NCBI GenBank assembly: GCA_022829145.1
Contig: CM040764.1
Span: 12,110,049 to 12,174,048 of the forward strand
Length of the DNA stretch: 64,000 nucleotides
Direction: 5' to 3'
Source of the DNA: Albula goreensis
Taxonomy: Eukaryota; Chordata; Actinopteri; Albuliformes; Albulidae
The notes below the pieces were generated by a model that had not been told where the DNA came from, ran no database searches, and saw only the letters and a program-made list of their open reading frames with translations. The position numbers were made by a program, and so were the translations under genes. Below are positions 1 to 13,000 of the stretch, piece by piece. The number at the start of each line of letters is the position of its first letter. The first letter of the stretch is position 1.

Positions 1-3000
1 TAACAAAAAACTGGTAAGAGTTAGGAGGGAGGATCTGATATCTACACAAAAAAAAAAACTATGAAGATATCCAGACAAAATCTGCTTTTCGACTACAACA
101 TAAATTCATTTTAGTTCTCCATGAGGATGATGTCTGATCAGTGGTGCCATTAAATCCCCTTAAATACCTTCAACCTGTTCCTCCACCCACAGACCAGCTG
201 TCTTGTATTGGGGAGGGATGGGGGCTGTCCCAGCTGAGCTCCCCCCATCCAAACCTGATTATACATACTACTTTAATCAGCTCAAACAAGCCAACGCCAT
301 TATATCATAAAATGTTAATGTCCCTTTACTCCCAGTCACAAATACTCTCACAAAAATACACCGAAAAGGAATAAAAAGTGAAAACACCATAAAATGTGTT
401 GAAACATTACACAAGCAGGACATACAAAACTTTATTTTCATATTCAAGCAATAAGCTTTTTCCTTCATTTTCTAACAAACCACCACGGCAAGTTCAACAC
501 CTCCTAAATTTCATGATACAATAAATAATATATAATAATATTATATTGCTACTTTTCAATACTCAGACTCAAGAATGACAGATTGCAGCAGCAGTCATAT
601 TCCTTTCCTTAGAGCCATCTAAAATGTCCTCCACCGCAGTTCCCATTTACTGAAAGGCACAGTTAATATGGATAAGCATATCCACTTATTTCCCGTCTTG
701 CAGATAAATTTCTGTGAGCTCAAATAGCAGTGTTAGCTGACAGTATTACAGGCCTCTCCAAAAAGGCAAAGTGGTGTTGACAGGCTTGCCAGTGACACTT
801 TTAATACCAGAGACGGCATCTCATATTTGCTGTGAAGGTGGTGAGTCAGCGTCTTTACACATTAATGTGAAAGGGATTTTGGACTGTCTGGAAGCACATA
901 ATATCTTTGTTACTGTGAACATAAAGAACCAACACGCCCTTAGAAATTAAACAGGGGCTGCTGTTTATAACACAATACACATGGGATTCATTACATGTGC
1001 AGGCTTTATTCAAATTATTAAAAATAGGCTTATGTACAATTGTTATTACAGAGGGCATTTTGTCTACACTATGTGATATCATTGCTATAGAACTGATAGT
1101 GTAATGTAATGATGGTGATGGTCTGGCTCTCATACACAGAGCCTACACTTATTTCAGTCTCATCATAGAGAAGAACAGTGGTCAGGGAACAGACTTTGCA
1201 ACAAGAAGTGTTGCATGCTAGAAGTCTAAGTTGTGTATTACTTTGTAAAAAGAAAGATTGAGAAAGGTTTCTAGAGTATGGATGTTAACAAAAAGAGTGC
1301 TTGTTCAACATTCTGTATTCAATAAAAATTCAGCTTTTTGTCAGCATCCATACTCCATACTTCATAATGTTGTATTTTGTCTCAGTGATAAAAAAGGTCT
1401 GATTCTCAAGGCTAATATAAACTCTGGACAACACTTGATGAAATGTGTTGATATGTCATTAGAGTTGATGGACATGCCTGCCTAACTGAGAGAGTTGTGT
1501 TCTCCGCTGTAGAATCACAGTAGCATTCATTTGGCTGGCCTCCTGTCAGATCAATACCTAACCACCCCTCCACTCACCCCAGTCAATGTGAACTTCAATG
1601 ATGACACAGTCGATCCCAAATCAGACAGCGGCTCTGCAAACTGAGATTGCCAGTTCAGCTGGACGGCCGTGCCGTCCCCTGACCCTGACCTGAATTTCTC
1701 AGGTCTGTTTGCAGAGCCTGATGGGAATCAGGACCACACTGCCTTGCTGAATAAAGTACATTTTTGTGATTATGTATGATAAATAGGATTTACAGAAACA
1801 TTAAAGCTGTATATTTCAAATTATGTTATATGAAACATTTCCATGAATCCCAGAATTTGTCTGAGACGTGTACACACACAGCATGAAGCTTTATTCTCTT
1901 ATAAGAATGCAATGTCTCTCAGACAAGGAAAATAATGTTATTAAAATATTTCAATGTTAATAATTTGTTTTTAATTGTTTTGGTAGGCTCTCCATCACAA
2001 AGAGACAAAGGCTACCCTTCCTTATCAATATTCAGGTTTGTAATTAACCAGCATCCCAACATTGATCCAAGTAATCAATTTAGTGGTTCTATGGTTGAAT
2101 ATCTGAACAGTTCAACATTCAGAGCCACTGGCACACAAACAAATATTACTCAGAACTAACATTGTCGGCCCCAGCTGAGAGATAAATGTTTCTGGCTCAC
2201 AGATGGGGTTCCACACAGAACAATGATGAAGTCAAACATTCTGACCCCTGTCATGGAGCCCCCTCGACCTGCTTCCCCAGACCATTAGATCCACTGTGGG
2301 AGCGATCGATGGGGAAGTCCTCCGGCACAGGCAGCGGGAAGAAGGGTTCTACTGCGCGTGTTCCAGCCAATGAAAAAGGAGACATGAGCGGAGGGTATTA
2401 GGCTACATAAAATGAGAACGAGCACAGGAAAGACTCCTGCTAATTGGTCCACAGATTTAAAGGATCCAGTGCCTTGAAGCTGCAAAGCTGGTATTAATGC
2501 TCCCCACTGCATCCAGCAAGAGTGGCCACAAGGTGACAGGGACATGGGTGGTGTCTTGAATCTCCTATGGTTTGACCAATATTGATTTTCTCAATACAAT
2601 CACACAGGGGATCAAGGGGACAGGCTATGCAGGGGACAACAATTGGGCCAGAGCGGTCAATGTCTCAATAACACTAACAATTAAGTAACTTTACCAAAAT
2701 TATAAAGCCATATCCTTTAACAACATAATATTTACATACAAATTATTCTATTTTTACCACTCAGCAAAGAATATCTGGAGGGTTCTAGCTACTGTTAATT
2801 TTTAGAAAAGTGTCTTTGATTTATTGCAATAGTATTTTTAGAACTGCTTAACAGCTACTTGCTACAAAGTTTGAAATTGGTACAGCTAGCCACAGACAGC
2901 AGTGGAAGATGCCAACAGTTCAGCCCTCAATTCAAGTGAAGAAACTGTGGCTGCATGGCTCTAGTCAAGAGGGAGAAGTTAGGCTGCTCAGGCTAATGCA

Positions 3001-3194
3001 TATGAGCTCAGAGCAGCAGAGGGCCAGCTCTTTAATGGGCTCAGCCTCTGTTCCTCCTTTTAGTAACACCTGCCTCTGTGTACAAAATAACATGCTCTTT
3101 CGAGGAGCATGCTAACATTTAAACAGCCATAGGTCAGATGCGCTAATCCTGTAGTCTTCTTCAGCAGCTCCCGCTACAATGACATCTGTGTGTG
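1..3194. other. Intergenic, no gene recognised
   Basis: A+T-rich sequence with only short, low-quality open frames. A slightly more G+C-rich part near 2160-2560 has no splice-bounded frame that I could support. Confidence 0.5.
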
Positions 3195-3525
3195 TGCCCG
3201 CAACATGATTAAGGCACAATTGATGGTCAGAGTTGTTCCTCAATTAGCACGATTTAGGCCCATGCAGCAACGACATGTGGATAAAAATAACGTCTGAAAC
3301 ATTAGGCTCCATCTGGGACTCTGGTCACTGATACCTGTAATTACAATCAAAGCTGCAGACTGCCATGATCTATCTCAACTAATCCCAGAAGGGTTGGGGG
3401 TGATGGGGGTGTGGCCAGGTCTTTCATTAAACATGAAATCCACTGTAAGCCAGCAGGAAGCCCATTCAATTACACACTAATTACTGAAAAACCAAGACAA
3501 TTAATTAGTTATCAGAGGCCCTGAT
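3195..3525. promoter_or_regulatory. Candidate conserved non-coding element rich in homeodomain sites
   Basis: Three TAATTA cores (3338, 3478 and 3502), a CAATTA (3241), a TCF/LEF-like ATCAAAG (3346-3352) and a GATA site (TTATCAG near 3510) cluster in about 300 bases without an open frame. This density is typical of developmental enhancers, but no alignment was possible here. Confidence 0.3.
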
Positions 3526-3943
3526 ACAAAAAACCTTGAAAGGTCTGTAGTTAGGCTTTCTGAGAACAAGTGTTATTCTGTGATGAAAGTAGGGACTGGG
3601 TTTTTGTGAAAGGAGACACTCTGCTTCGTAGATAGCAGGAAATTGGCTGACTGCTATCCTGGCCTGTATTTAACATTAAAATGTAATAAATAAAATGGCT
3701 GAGTTCTGTGGATAGCTCTGCATTCCTTCAGTGCAGCTGTAAATAAATCTGCATACATACAATTGTGCAGCTGGCACACTTGTTGCAGACATGTGAACAA
3801 TAAACCAGCAGCAAAGGACACTACAGCCAACATAACAGCCTAACAGCCAGGGGCCAAACTCAAACAAACTTAGCTTGGGAAAAAGGACGTTGTATAACCA
3901 GTCTAAACAAGGCTCCAAATCCAAGTGGCAGAATGATCCGTGA

Positions 3944-4219
3944 GGGCGCGTATGTACAGCACATGGCAGTGCACTGATCACACCCAGTGAGGCGGAGCAG
4001 GGCCAGGGGTGGGGGCAAGCCCTCTCTTGGGACACCTGCACTGTGGAATTGCGAGGTGCCATCGACCAGGGACCACGCCAGCCACCGGATTACGGAGATT
4101 ATCCTCGGATCAGTCCGGGAGGAAATCGTTTATTGATGAGGAGCTTACTGCTCAGAAAGATCAAGGCGTCGGGGGACGCTAGTGGGCCGGCAACACCTGT
4201 TGTAGCAGCAGTGCAGTAG
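3944..4219 (+). other. G+C-rich open frame without a start codon
   Basis: A frame open for 91 codons with no early ATG, lying in the most CpG-rich stretch of the left 5 kb. It includes a Pro/Gly/Tyr-rich portion (GPRQPPDYGDYPR). No acceptor or donor of quality borders it, and no protein is recognised. It may be part of an old transposon or a chance frame. Confidence 0.2.
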
Positions 4220-7200
4220 TGTCTGAGACGCTGTTTCATTCTGTATTTCTTCCTTTAGATTTATCCACAGACACCATTACAAAGACTTGGAGCGGTGATA
4301 GTATTTCATTGGCAGCAAACCTCAAGCAAAAACTAAATAACTAGCTAAATCAATGTGAAATGAACTTTCTTTGTTAATATTATGTACCTTAAAATGGCTC
4401 TTTTAAAACTCTATTACACATTTCCATAGATTAATATTTACTGGGAAATGCCTACTAAGCATCCCATGAAGGATTTTTAACCTGTTTTAATTTTAGCTAC
4501 TTAATCTGTACACATGACTGCTTTCATAAATTTTTTTCCCTCTTTGCCCTATAGCAAGCTACAATGAGTACTTATCCTTCAGGTACATCAAATACTCAAA
4601 TTTAGCCTCCTCTCTGCCATGGAGTTTAACAGCTTTATCACTCTCTGTCTTGCCAGGGAAGACTCCTGGTAACTGGGGCACAATCATTGCTCACTACAGC
4701 GGCAAGAATGATTCACTATCCATTCTGTGTGTGTAGCTTGTTAGCTGTGGACTTCTTAGTCTGACCTCGATGACTTATTGAATGAAGGATCTCGCTTTGA
4801 TTCAGTCCAGCTACCTGTCCCTTCAAATTTACATTTACCATTAGTTAGCTGAAGTTTATTGAAGGGCACAATAATTATGGAGGAAATATTCCAACACTGA
4901 CAGCACTTTCATAGGTGAAAAAGTAAAGGAAAATCAATTGCAGGTACCAACAGGAATGTGGCTGGGATGAGCAAAGTCATTCTCCTACTGCATGTTCAGT
5001 CTCTCCTCTGCAACATTAAAAGTAAGGCCCTGAATAGAAATCTCAATGTGCACACAGACAAGGTGGACACACACGGATAACAGCAAGGTGTCATGTGGAC
5101 AGAAGCCAAGGAAAGACACAGCCTACACTGTGAAACGTCCAAAGAGGTGTAACTCAATCTCCTACCTTGGCCTCTCTTCTTTAAGCCCCTTTGCAAACAG
5201 TATGTATGAAGACTTAAATAATGAGGAGACAACACAAGCTTTGTGCTTCCTAAAGAACTGCATTAAATAATGGGGACCGAAACATGAGCTTCCATCTCAA
5301 ACCGTCTGTCTGGTTTCAGCTTTACTGTCTGGTTTGGCTGCGTGGTCATGAGACAGGGAGACTGAGATGCAGAGAAAGCAGGACCTGTCTACATGGGTGT
5401 GCTGTGGTTTGTGAGGAAGAAACAGGTTATGGATGATAAACCATTGATGGAAAAGAGCCCAAATTCCTATATTGCCTGGCTGGATTTTAAGCGTAAAAGC
5501 CTACATTGCTTGGGTCTCATGGAGGATTTACAAAAAAGGGCACAAAACCTATTATATCTTAACCCTACAATCCACTATTTCCAAAGGTCTGCCAATCTCT
5601 GTCTCAGTTCATTAGATATTCTGAAACGTCCATTTTCGTGAAAAGTAATTATATTGTGGGTCAACATGTTCAATTATTTCAAATATGCCATTTCTTTCAC
5701 TGTTTTAACAACTGGGAGCTCCACTGCGAAACCATGAGCTCCACTAAGCATGTAGAAAGATCAAAACCAATGTGGTGTATTAAAGATTTTCAAATAAGAG
5801 GAGTTTTTTTAATTGACTTTTAAAGTCCTTGCTGTACAAAATATGGTCAATGTAGTGATTATGGGACAGCCTAAAAATAAAACCCAAACATGGTAAAACA
5901 GGACTATTTTACTGTGTTGTACAATGTCCTGAATAGAAACTGTTGGCTTTCTTGCTATTTTTTTATGACAGCACCATTGAACTTAGCCTTAACAATCTCT
6001 ACAAAGTCATCCACATCAGTAGACATTACGACCACAAAACTCAGACTACACTGGCATCATTTCAGCATAATTTCCCCCCATGGTCAGGCACTTGTATCTT
6101 TCCACCACCAACAAAGCCAGTTTAGGCCCGTATTGACTTCAAACCCAAACCTCAGAGCTACAAAGTGCACTGACGTCTATCCTTTATTGTGCCACAAAGA
6201 CTGTCCTGTTGGAATGTCAATTAAAGGCATTCATCAATGCTCAATGGTAATAGCTGAGTGATAAAGCCATCAGCTGGACATTCTGGGATTGATTCATTTG
6301 GTCTTCTGATCAATCTTGGTCTTTCGCAGCTAATGGAGTATTAGTACTAGTATTAGTATCTTTCCCTAAAAACCTGTAGTAATCGGCCCCAGACTTAATG
6401 AGTTTTTGATTATGTAGCTAAAAATCATTGGAGACCAAGGTTTAAAACAACAAATCCAATGAGCCGCTGCGCCGAGGGAACTCAGATCTTCAAACAAAAG
6501 CAGGAAAATGATTGACGCTGGATGTCAAAGTCCACAATATCAAACACAGCTGAGGTTAACCCTACAGGCAGTCCTTCCCCTCACCCCCGGCTGGGTGCTG
6601 CAAAGCTCTGAGAGCCAGTGGGGAACACATCTGTTACAGCTACCAACCCTGGAAAGTGAAAAATTAGGGGATGTTTTAACAGCCTGTGTGGTAAAAGGAC
6701 AAGCTGTGTGAAATTTGAATTTGAATTTGTATTTGCAAACCCACAGAGTTTACAGATTCTGTGTCCAGCTGGGACACTGCTGCTGTATCCTTGAATAAGG
6801 TACTTACCTGAATCGCCTCAGCAAATATACAGCTGTATGCAAGGATAGTATGTAAACAAGTAACTAAGGACTCTCTGCATGATACCATCAGCCATGAAAA
6901 TACATTTATTTTCATTTTTATAAAGACTGTATTGAGAGCTATTTTGTTTTTTTTTTTTTTTTGCAATAATACTTTATTGATTTACAATGACTGAAAATAT
7001 GAAAAATGATCACCTCACTTAGTCTGTGCTCTAGTTCATATTATGTATAGTGGAGGTTTTACTTAAGTTTAGATTTATAGAAAGGAACATTTTCAAATCA
7101 GCTCAGATGTTATCAAGAAAAAAGTTGATGCAACAGATGACCTCTTTAATATTTAACTGTCACAGGGGACTGTCTAGGAACATCTGTAAACAGAGACTCC

Positions 7201-8618
7201 TGGAATAGTGAGTTCTTTGGAATGACTTGGCAAAGTTAAAGGAATCTTTTGGTCGACCCTCATTGACCGGCCCAGGACATTGACATTTTGCCTGGGCCAG
7301 GACCCTGATATGTTTTGTTTTCACACATTTAACACTAATCATAAGAAATTAGATTTCACCCTGTGCAACACTGAGTAATGATGTTGAAACACCAGAAAAT
7401 CTCATGTTAGGCTACATTGACCAAGGAAACATGTCATTCAGCAATCATTTCATTGGGAAACATTGTTTCTTAACACATACTTTTACGGTATAAGGTTCTG
7501 GTGCTCAAGATGGTCCAGTACTTTCCTTTTCTCATATCTGTCTAATATTTAGTATTATCAATGTTATAAGGCCACAATGACATTTAATAAAAATATACTA
7601 ATGTTTTTTTTTCCACATCTGAAAACAAAAAGTTCAAACAAATAGAGACTATACATTAACAGACTACATATGGCTAATTGGGGTGATATATGTTGGTACA
7701 ATCAAAGGAGCTGAAGGAAAAGTAAATAAACAAAGATAATGTACCCACAATATATCAGTTTTTTTAAATCTTAGTCCTGGTTCCTAATGTCTCAATTTAA
7801 CATTTGGAAATACATATGAAAAACGGTAACCAAAATAAGTGTAATATTTTAGGTCAAATAAGTGCAATACATTGCAACAAATGTTGGTCCATATGTCTGC
7901 ATTGCAACATTAAGCAACACAAGTGATTATTGGGTAGTACTTGGCCATAATATATCACTAGGTATAGGTTATTTTACTTGTGGTTCACTGATTTTAAAAC
8001 TTTTAAAATTTTATTTCATTTCTCATTTTAACAGTAAACAAACTTGAGACAAACAGAAGAGTCAACAAAAATGAAGCGTCGCTTTTGCACAGGAGGTAGG
8101 GGCTTAATTAAACCAGACACATTCTGTAATATAGCAAAATAGCAGATAGCGGGTACTCCGAGCTTTGCCTTACGAAGTTATGAACTGGTCATATTGTTCA
8201 GTTTCTATCAGAAATACACAGTGTCTTGTACCCCAGCCTGGACAAATACATACTGTAGCAGTTCTGCTGCAAATAGTTCAACAAGAGACGCGCTAGAACG
8301 ACCATAAATTACATAACCGCAATTAAAGTGCCAACCCCTGACCCTGTCTGGGAGAAGTAGAATTGCCATCACCTGACTTTTGCATTGGCACTGACTGCTT
8401 GTCAATACACTTTACTGCAAGACAAGTGCTAACTACACAGATACCATGGCCACATTTGGATTTATTGCTGCCCCGTCTAAAGTCCGCTGACGGAATTTAG
8501 TTTTCGAAACGCCATGTAAATGCATGCACAAGAAACAACAAACACTAAACTGCAACAGTACTCAGAGAGACTATAGCTTAAACGTTAGACACACGTAAGA
8601 AAGAGCATAACTACTTAC
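4220..8618. other. Intergenic, repeats only
   Basis: A+T-rich. Contains one SINE copy (listed separately), a possible SINE tail near 4826-4875 and a T15-type tract near 6947. The open frames here are short and do not look coding. Confidence 0.5.
6745..6870 (+). repeat. tRNA-derived SINE copy (body)
   Basis: Shares the run GGGACACTGCTGCTGTA, then a 'gaataaGGTACTTACCTGAATcgc' type core and CAGCTGTATgcaaGGATA, with the copies at 36545 and 47845. The copy is decayed and its 3' CTCTGGATAAG tail is missing. Confidence 0.6.
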
Positions 8619-8990
8619 TTAAATGTAAATAGGTGTCATTATTATCCATAGTATAAGTTATATCCCAGTTGTTGTTTTCCCTATGCTTGCGGTAGCTTCA
8701 CCGTCACCGACAGCGGCATCCCCCTCTAAATTCCTTCCCCGGCTAGACTGAATTCGCACTGCCGCTACAGCGAGGCTGGCACATACGGGGGCCAAGCAAG
8801 GGGGTGGCGATAGCGGAGTGTCTCCCAATGACAACGTAATTTGGTTTCGTATAAAGGTAGCCTATATGGTATGACGACACAGTTACATTACCGCAGCTGG
8901 ATGGACACTGTTGAGCAAGGTGTAGATTAAATCGTTGCAAAGACAAAAACGAAAAAATCAAAATGGCGACTGTTTCTGAACCCCAATGAG
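8619..8990 (-). promoter_or_regulatory. CpG-rich promoter-like block with a possible minus-strand first exon
   Basis: Between 8690 and 8960 CpGs are clearly denser than in the surroundings, and an AAATGGCGAC YY1-like site stands at 8961-8970. On the minus strand an ATG at 8649 opens ten codons (MDNNDTYLHL) ending at a perfect GTAAGT donor after base 8619. Such a layout suits a first exon with the promoter to its right. The open frame is too short to prove coding, and no partner exon was recognised. Confidence 0.3.
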
Positions 8991-9599
8991 TGGAAAATAT
9001 ATTTTTATTACCCTAGCACTGTCATATTACGTTTCACAGTAGGCCAGCCTTCTACATGTTTTACTTTCGCATTACAGCACTTTCAAGTTGACAATATCTA
9101 TAGCTAATTTAAAAGGTGACCGTCTATATTGTCCATACTGTATCGAAGCCCCTCATTTATTAAGTAGCATAATCACAACTGTGTTAAATTTATCTTTGCA
9201 GAGTCAGAAAATTAAAAATATCAGCCGTTAATTAACAACAAAAATGTGATGTTACTATAAATAATATAATTATTAAAAAAAAAGACACAACAGTATAAAG
9301 GTACGTTTACAGCCTTTACATAGGGTACATCTTCCCAGAACTACATGGTGGGAAAAAGGTTGCTATTTAATCTGCCAACAAATACTATTTTAATACAAAT
9401 AATTTGAACACTACATGCGAGGGTAACATCTGCATGCATTTCTGCATTTTCATTATGAGTGGGATGGTCAAAGATGAAAATACAGGCCACGTTTCTATAC
9501 GATACCTTGTTAAACGGGCATTTTAAAATGAACTCTGTAGTCGTTTTAGGAAATTAACATTGTATTTCTGCAGTATCCGGCGTTAAAATATTTTAATAG

Positions 9600-10010
9600 T
9601 GATTGGCAGCCTGGAGACCCCCCTGGAAGCGCCCCCTCCCCTTAAAAAAAGAAAATTTTTCCTTGTCGTGAGGGGTCATTTAAGGGTGAGCTCTTGGTAC
9701 CTCAGGAGGTTACGGAAGAGTCACCAGCATTCACAGTCTTGAACTCCGTTTCAGCAGTGCCTGTTGGGGATGACCACTCAGTCTCCGTGAGACTCAGTCC
9801 AATGGGAAAGACACTCTAGCCCTCATCCTTGTAAAAACAGCCCATAAAGGAACACAGGGGGATGCTAACAAAGATGAATAGCTTTTCTTCCAACTCATTC
9901 CACACTAATCAGGGCTATTCATTTGTTCCCCTTTAGATAATGTAAATTCATGAAAGTCAAAGAAAAGAGCAAAAGGGGCAATTTATCAATATCCCCTTTT
10001 ATCTCTCGGT
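9600..10010. promoter_or_regulatory. Possible regulatory block with a partial CTCF-like core
   Basis: AAGCGCCCCCT at 9627-9637 matches the left half of the CTCF consensus in reverse; the right half is lost. About 300 bases on, short homeodomain, GATA and A/T-rich motifs surround CACTAATCAGG and CTTTAGATAA. No open frame of note. Confidence 0.2.
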
Positions 10011-13000
10011 AATGGAGGCACATGGTTTGGGGCATGTCCATTGTTTTGTGTTTCTTGCTCAGTCTGTTGGAGATTACAGAATATTATCATTTAAATCATG
10101 TTCATTAATTAATTTCGATTTTCAAATACACATTTTGGCAAAAGGACAATAAGATGTAACAACTATAACTATTTACACCCACACGTTTTGTTTTTGCAAA
10201 AATGGGAGCTTAATGTATAAACGAATTAGTTTGAAGATTAGTTTATGCTAATAAAATGTTTCTTGTTTTTAAAACTGGATGCATGCTGTTTTCACAACAT
10301 GAAACATGAAAACACAAAAATATTGCGTTTGTATGTAAAATGGGTTATAGCATTCACAAAAAGCAGGACCATATTCAAACGGTGAGGTTTGCAACACTGG
10401 CCAGCCGTAGCATAATTATAGCGTTTTCCCTGGTACATGTGCCATTAAAGGTGTGTTGGGAAGGAGAATAATCTTGCCTTTGGACCATAAAGAACAGTGA
10501 GGAAGTAGAATAACCTTGCCTTTAGCCCATTACAACAAGGGGCAGATAATTCAATACTGGGCAAACCCCCTTTAATCATAACCCAAAATCTCAAGGACCA
10601 TCCCCCAACACCGCGGTCAATACGGGGAGCCTCCCACAATAATCTTTTTGTTCACAGTTGTATACCCAGCAAACAATGACTACAACCCTAATCCCTCATT
10701 CGCCATGCCAAAGCCAAACCACCTGTCGGTGGCGCATAAAGCAATTCCCTCTCGGACATGCAATTCAGGTTATGATTTTCATCTGTGATGCACATTTAAC
10801 TGAGATGCAGTACTGCACGATTTTCAGTAAAAGAGTGCATTTGTCTCAAATATTGCCGAAGGAACGTCACAAAATTAAATGGTGCAGAAACAGTGACCAA
10901 TTAAACGTTTAAACTTCATGATGACGAAAATAAACACTGCTTCCTAGAAAGTGCTATGAGCTTGCAATTGGCGATATTAGAGGAATTGTTCTTTCAATAT
11001 AGAAATGAGTGATTTCCCTGACTGTAAAGCTTTCGAGAGAGTGTGTGCGTATGCAACCATTGCTATTGCGAGGGTTTACGATTTCTTCTGAATGCGGAAC
11101 TCCATTCAAAAAATATTGATTATTATTATTTTTTTAAAACAAACTTTTAGAAATCACATAGAATCTTGGAGATGTATGCCCCCCCCGCCCCAACAAGGAA
11201 ATATTTTCAATAAAAAACAGTATAGTGGAAGTGGCCACGAATATTGCACACAATGACGGGCAGTTCCTTAATCCTCATTGTAGTTCGCCTGGTCCCTCAT
11301 TGAACAAGCAACGGCAATTGCATCTGTAGCTATGAAACTCGTTTGCAGTCCGGCAGTTGCCCCCCCAAAAAAAAACCCATCCGACCCTCAGTTCCCTCCT
11401 TCTGATGTAGATGAGGACTGGGATGTCCCTGAACTGGGGCCGTTCCTCTAGCATCTGCCACGCGCTCATTACTCAGGGCCGTCAGGCTTTATCAAACCCC
11501 CTCCCTGCGTGAGCAGAGATGATCAGTGTGTCCCTGCTGGATGATCACTGGATTGAGACACCACACAAAGATCTTGGGAATCATCAATCTTGCAGATCAT
11601 CCATCTTGAGCACAAAAGGTGAAACATGCTCAATTCTACATTGTAAGTTCAGTGTTTTTTTCTTACATGTAAGGTCGCTTCTTCCCACAGCAACAAAGAC
11701 CGAACAAATTCTGGAACAAGTATTACAGTAAAGAGTGTTACCATGGAACCGTTTTGAAAGGCAGCAACTGGGTTCACTGATTTCCCCCTTCTTTGTATCT
11801 AATTTTCTGTCATTATTCTAATCTGCAAGGAATTAACAACATACGACCTCAGTAGAGTCATTATATGCAGGGTTTTAATTATGTACTGCATCTATTTAAC
11901 CACTTCAAGTAAATCAGTAATATATTGAACAAATATAAAACATCTTATGGATACCAAAAAAGAAACAAAAAGAGGAACAATACCTTTTTCTTTTGAGGGG
12001 GTGTCAAGTAAAAGTAGATGATTGGCAAGATTAATTTAAAAATGTTCATATCATGCTGTTTTGTTAACACAATTGGCCTTCAAAAGACAAACATTTAATG
12101 GTTATACCTCATATTTCTTCTGAATGTGTTGGCTTCTATTCCAAAGTTATTTTAAGTACTTTCTAACTTCTCTCTCTCTCTCGGAATGCTCTCGCAAGCT
12201 GGGGAAATGAGGGAACAGGCCAACAGGAAGGAGAGCGGCATTACTTCATAACTCACATCTTATTCTTCTACTGGTACAGGAAGTCCGTCGTAAATCATAC
12301 TCCACGGAGCTGACCGTCCAGCTCATGGGACCTGACCCCCGGCATTCTGATCCAAACATCCAAATTCCATGCATGCCCAAAGGTAACCCCCCCTGTCCCC
12401 CGCCCCCCAAAATGAAGGAATTGTTTGTGCACGTCCAGTCATCCCTGTATCCAAACACTTAGTTCACTGAAAGAAAACATTTAATTTTGGTCTGATTCAC
12501 TCCAATATAATGCACAGCATGGTGTGAATCTCCACTGAAACATGGACAGCACAAGCAGACAGACAGACAGCACAAATGATGATGATGGTCTGAGGTATTA
12601 ATGCAAGCAAAGAAAGACAAGTTAGTATGAGAAATAAGAAATAAAACAACAAACAGAGTGGCATCCAGTAAGTGATAAAGGAAAGTCAGAGAACTTATCC
12701 ACTTTATCCACTATTTACTGGGAAATTTAGTACTTCATACAAATATCCCATATAGCAAAGATCATTTATCACATCTATTGGTTTAGAACAGCACTAATAA
12801 TTTTTTTCACTTTTGTTCAATATATTTTGTGCAACTGCTTGTGCTCCTTATTGGTTTTAATCAATGTTAAATAATAGTTACTGTTACATTTCTCCCCAAT
12901 TTGAAGAGCTGCAACTTCAGTACAAGAGGGCACCCACTGGGATGCCCACCCCTGAAAATGATAGCTACCATGTTGCAATCTGTGGTCCACCAGCAGAGCT

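Noticed and set aside
3676..4062. 128-codon minus-strand frame
   Set aside because: Composition is not protein-like, there is no recognisable domain, and it overlaps a competing plus-strand open frame.
11275..11469. EGF-like cysteine pattern on the minus strand
   Set aside because: Only a few cysteines fit, spacing is wrong and no splice sites border it.
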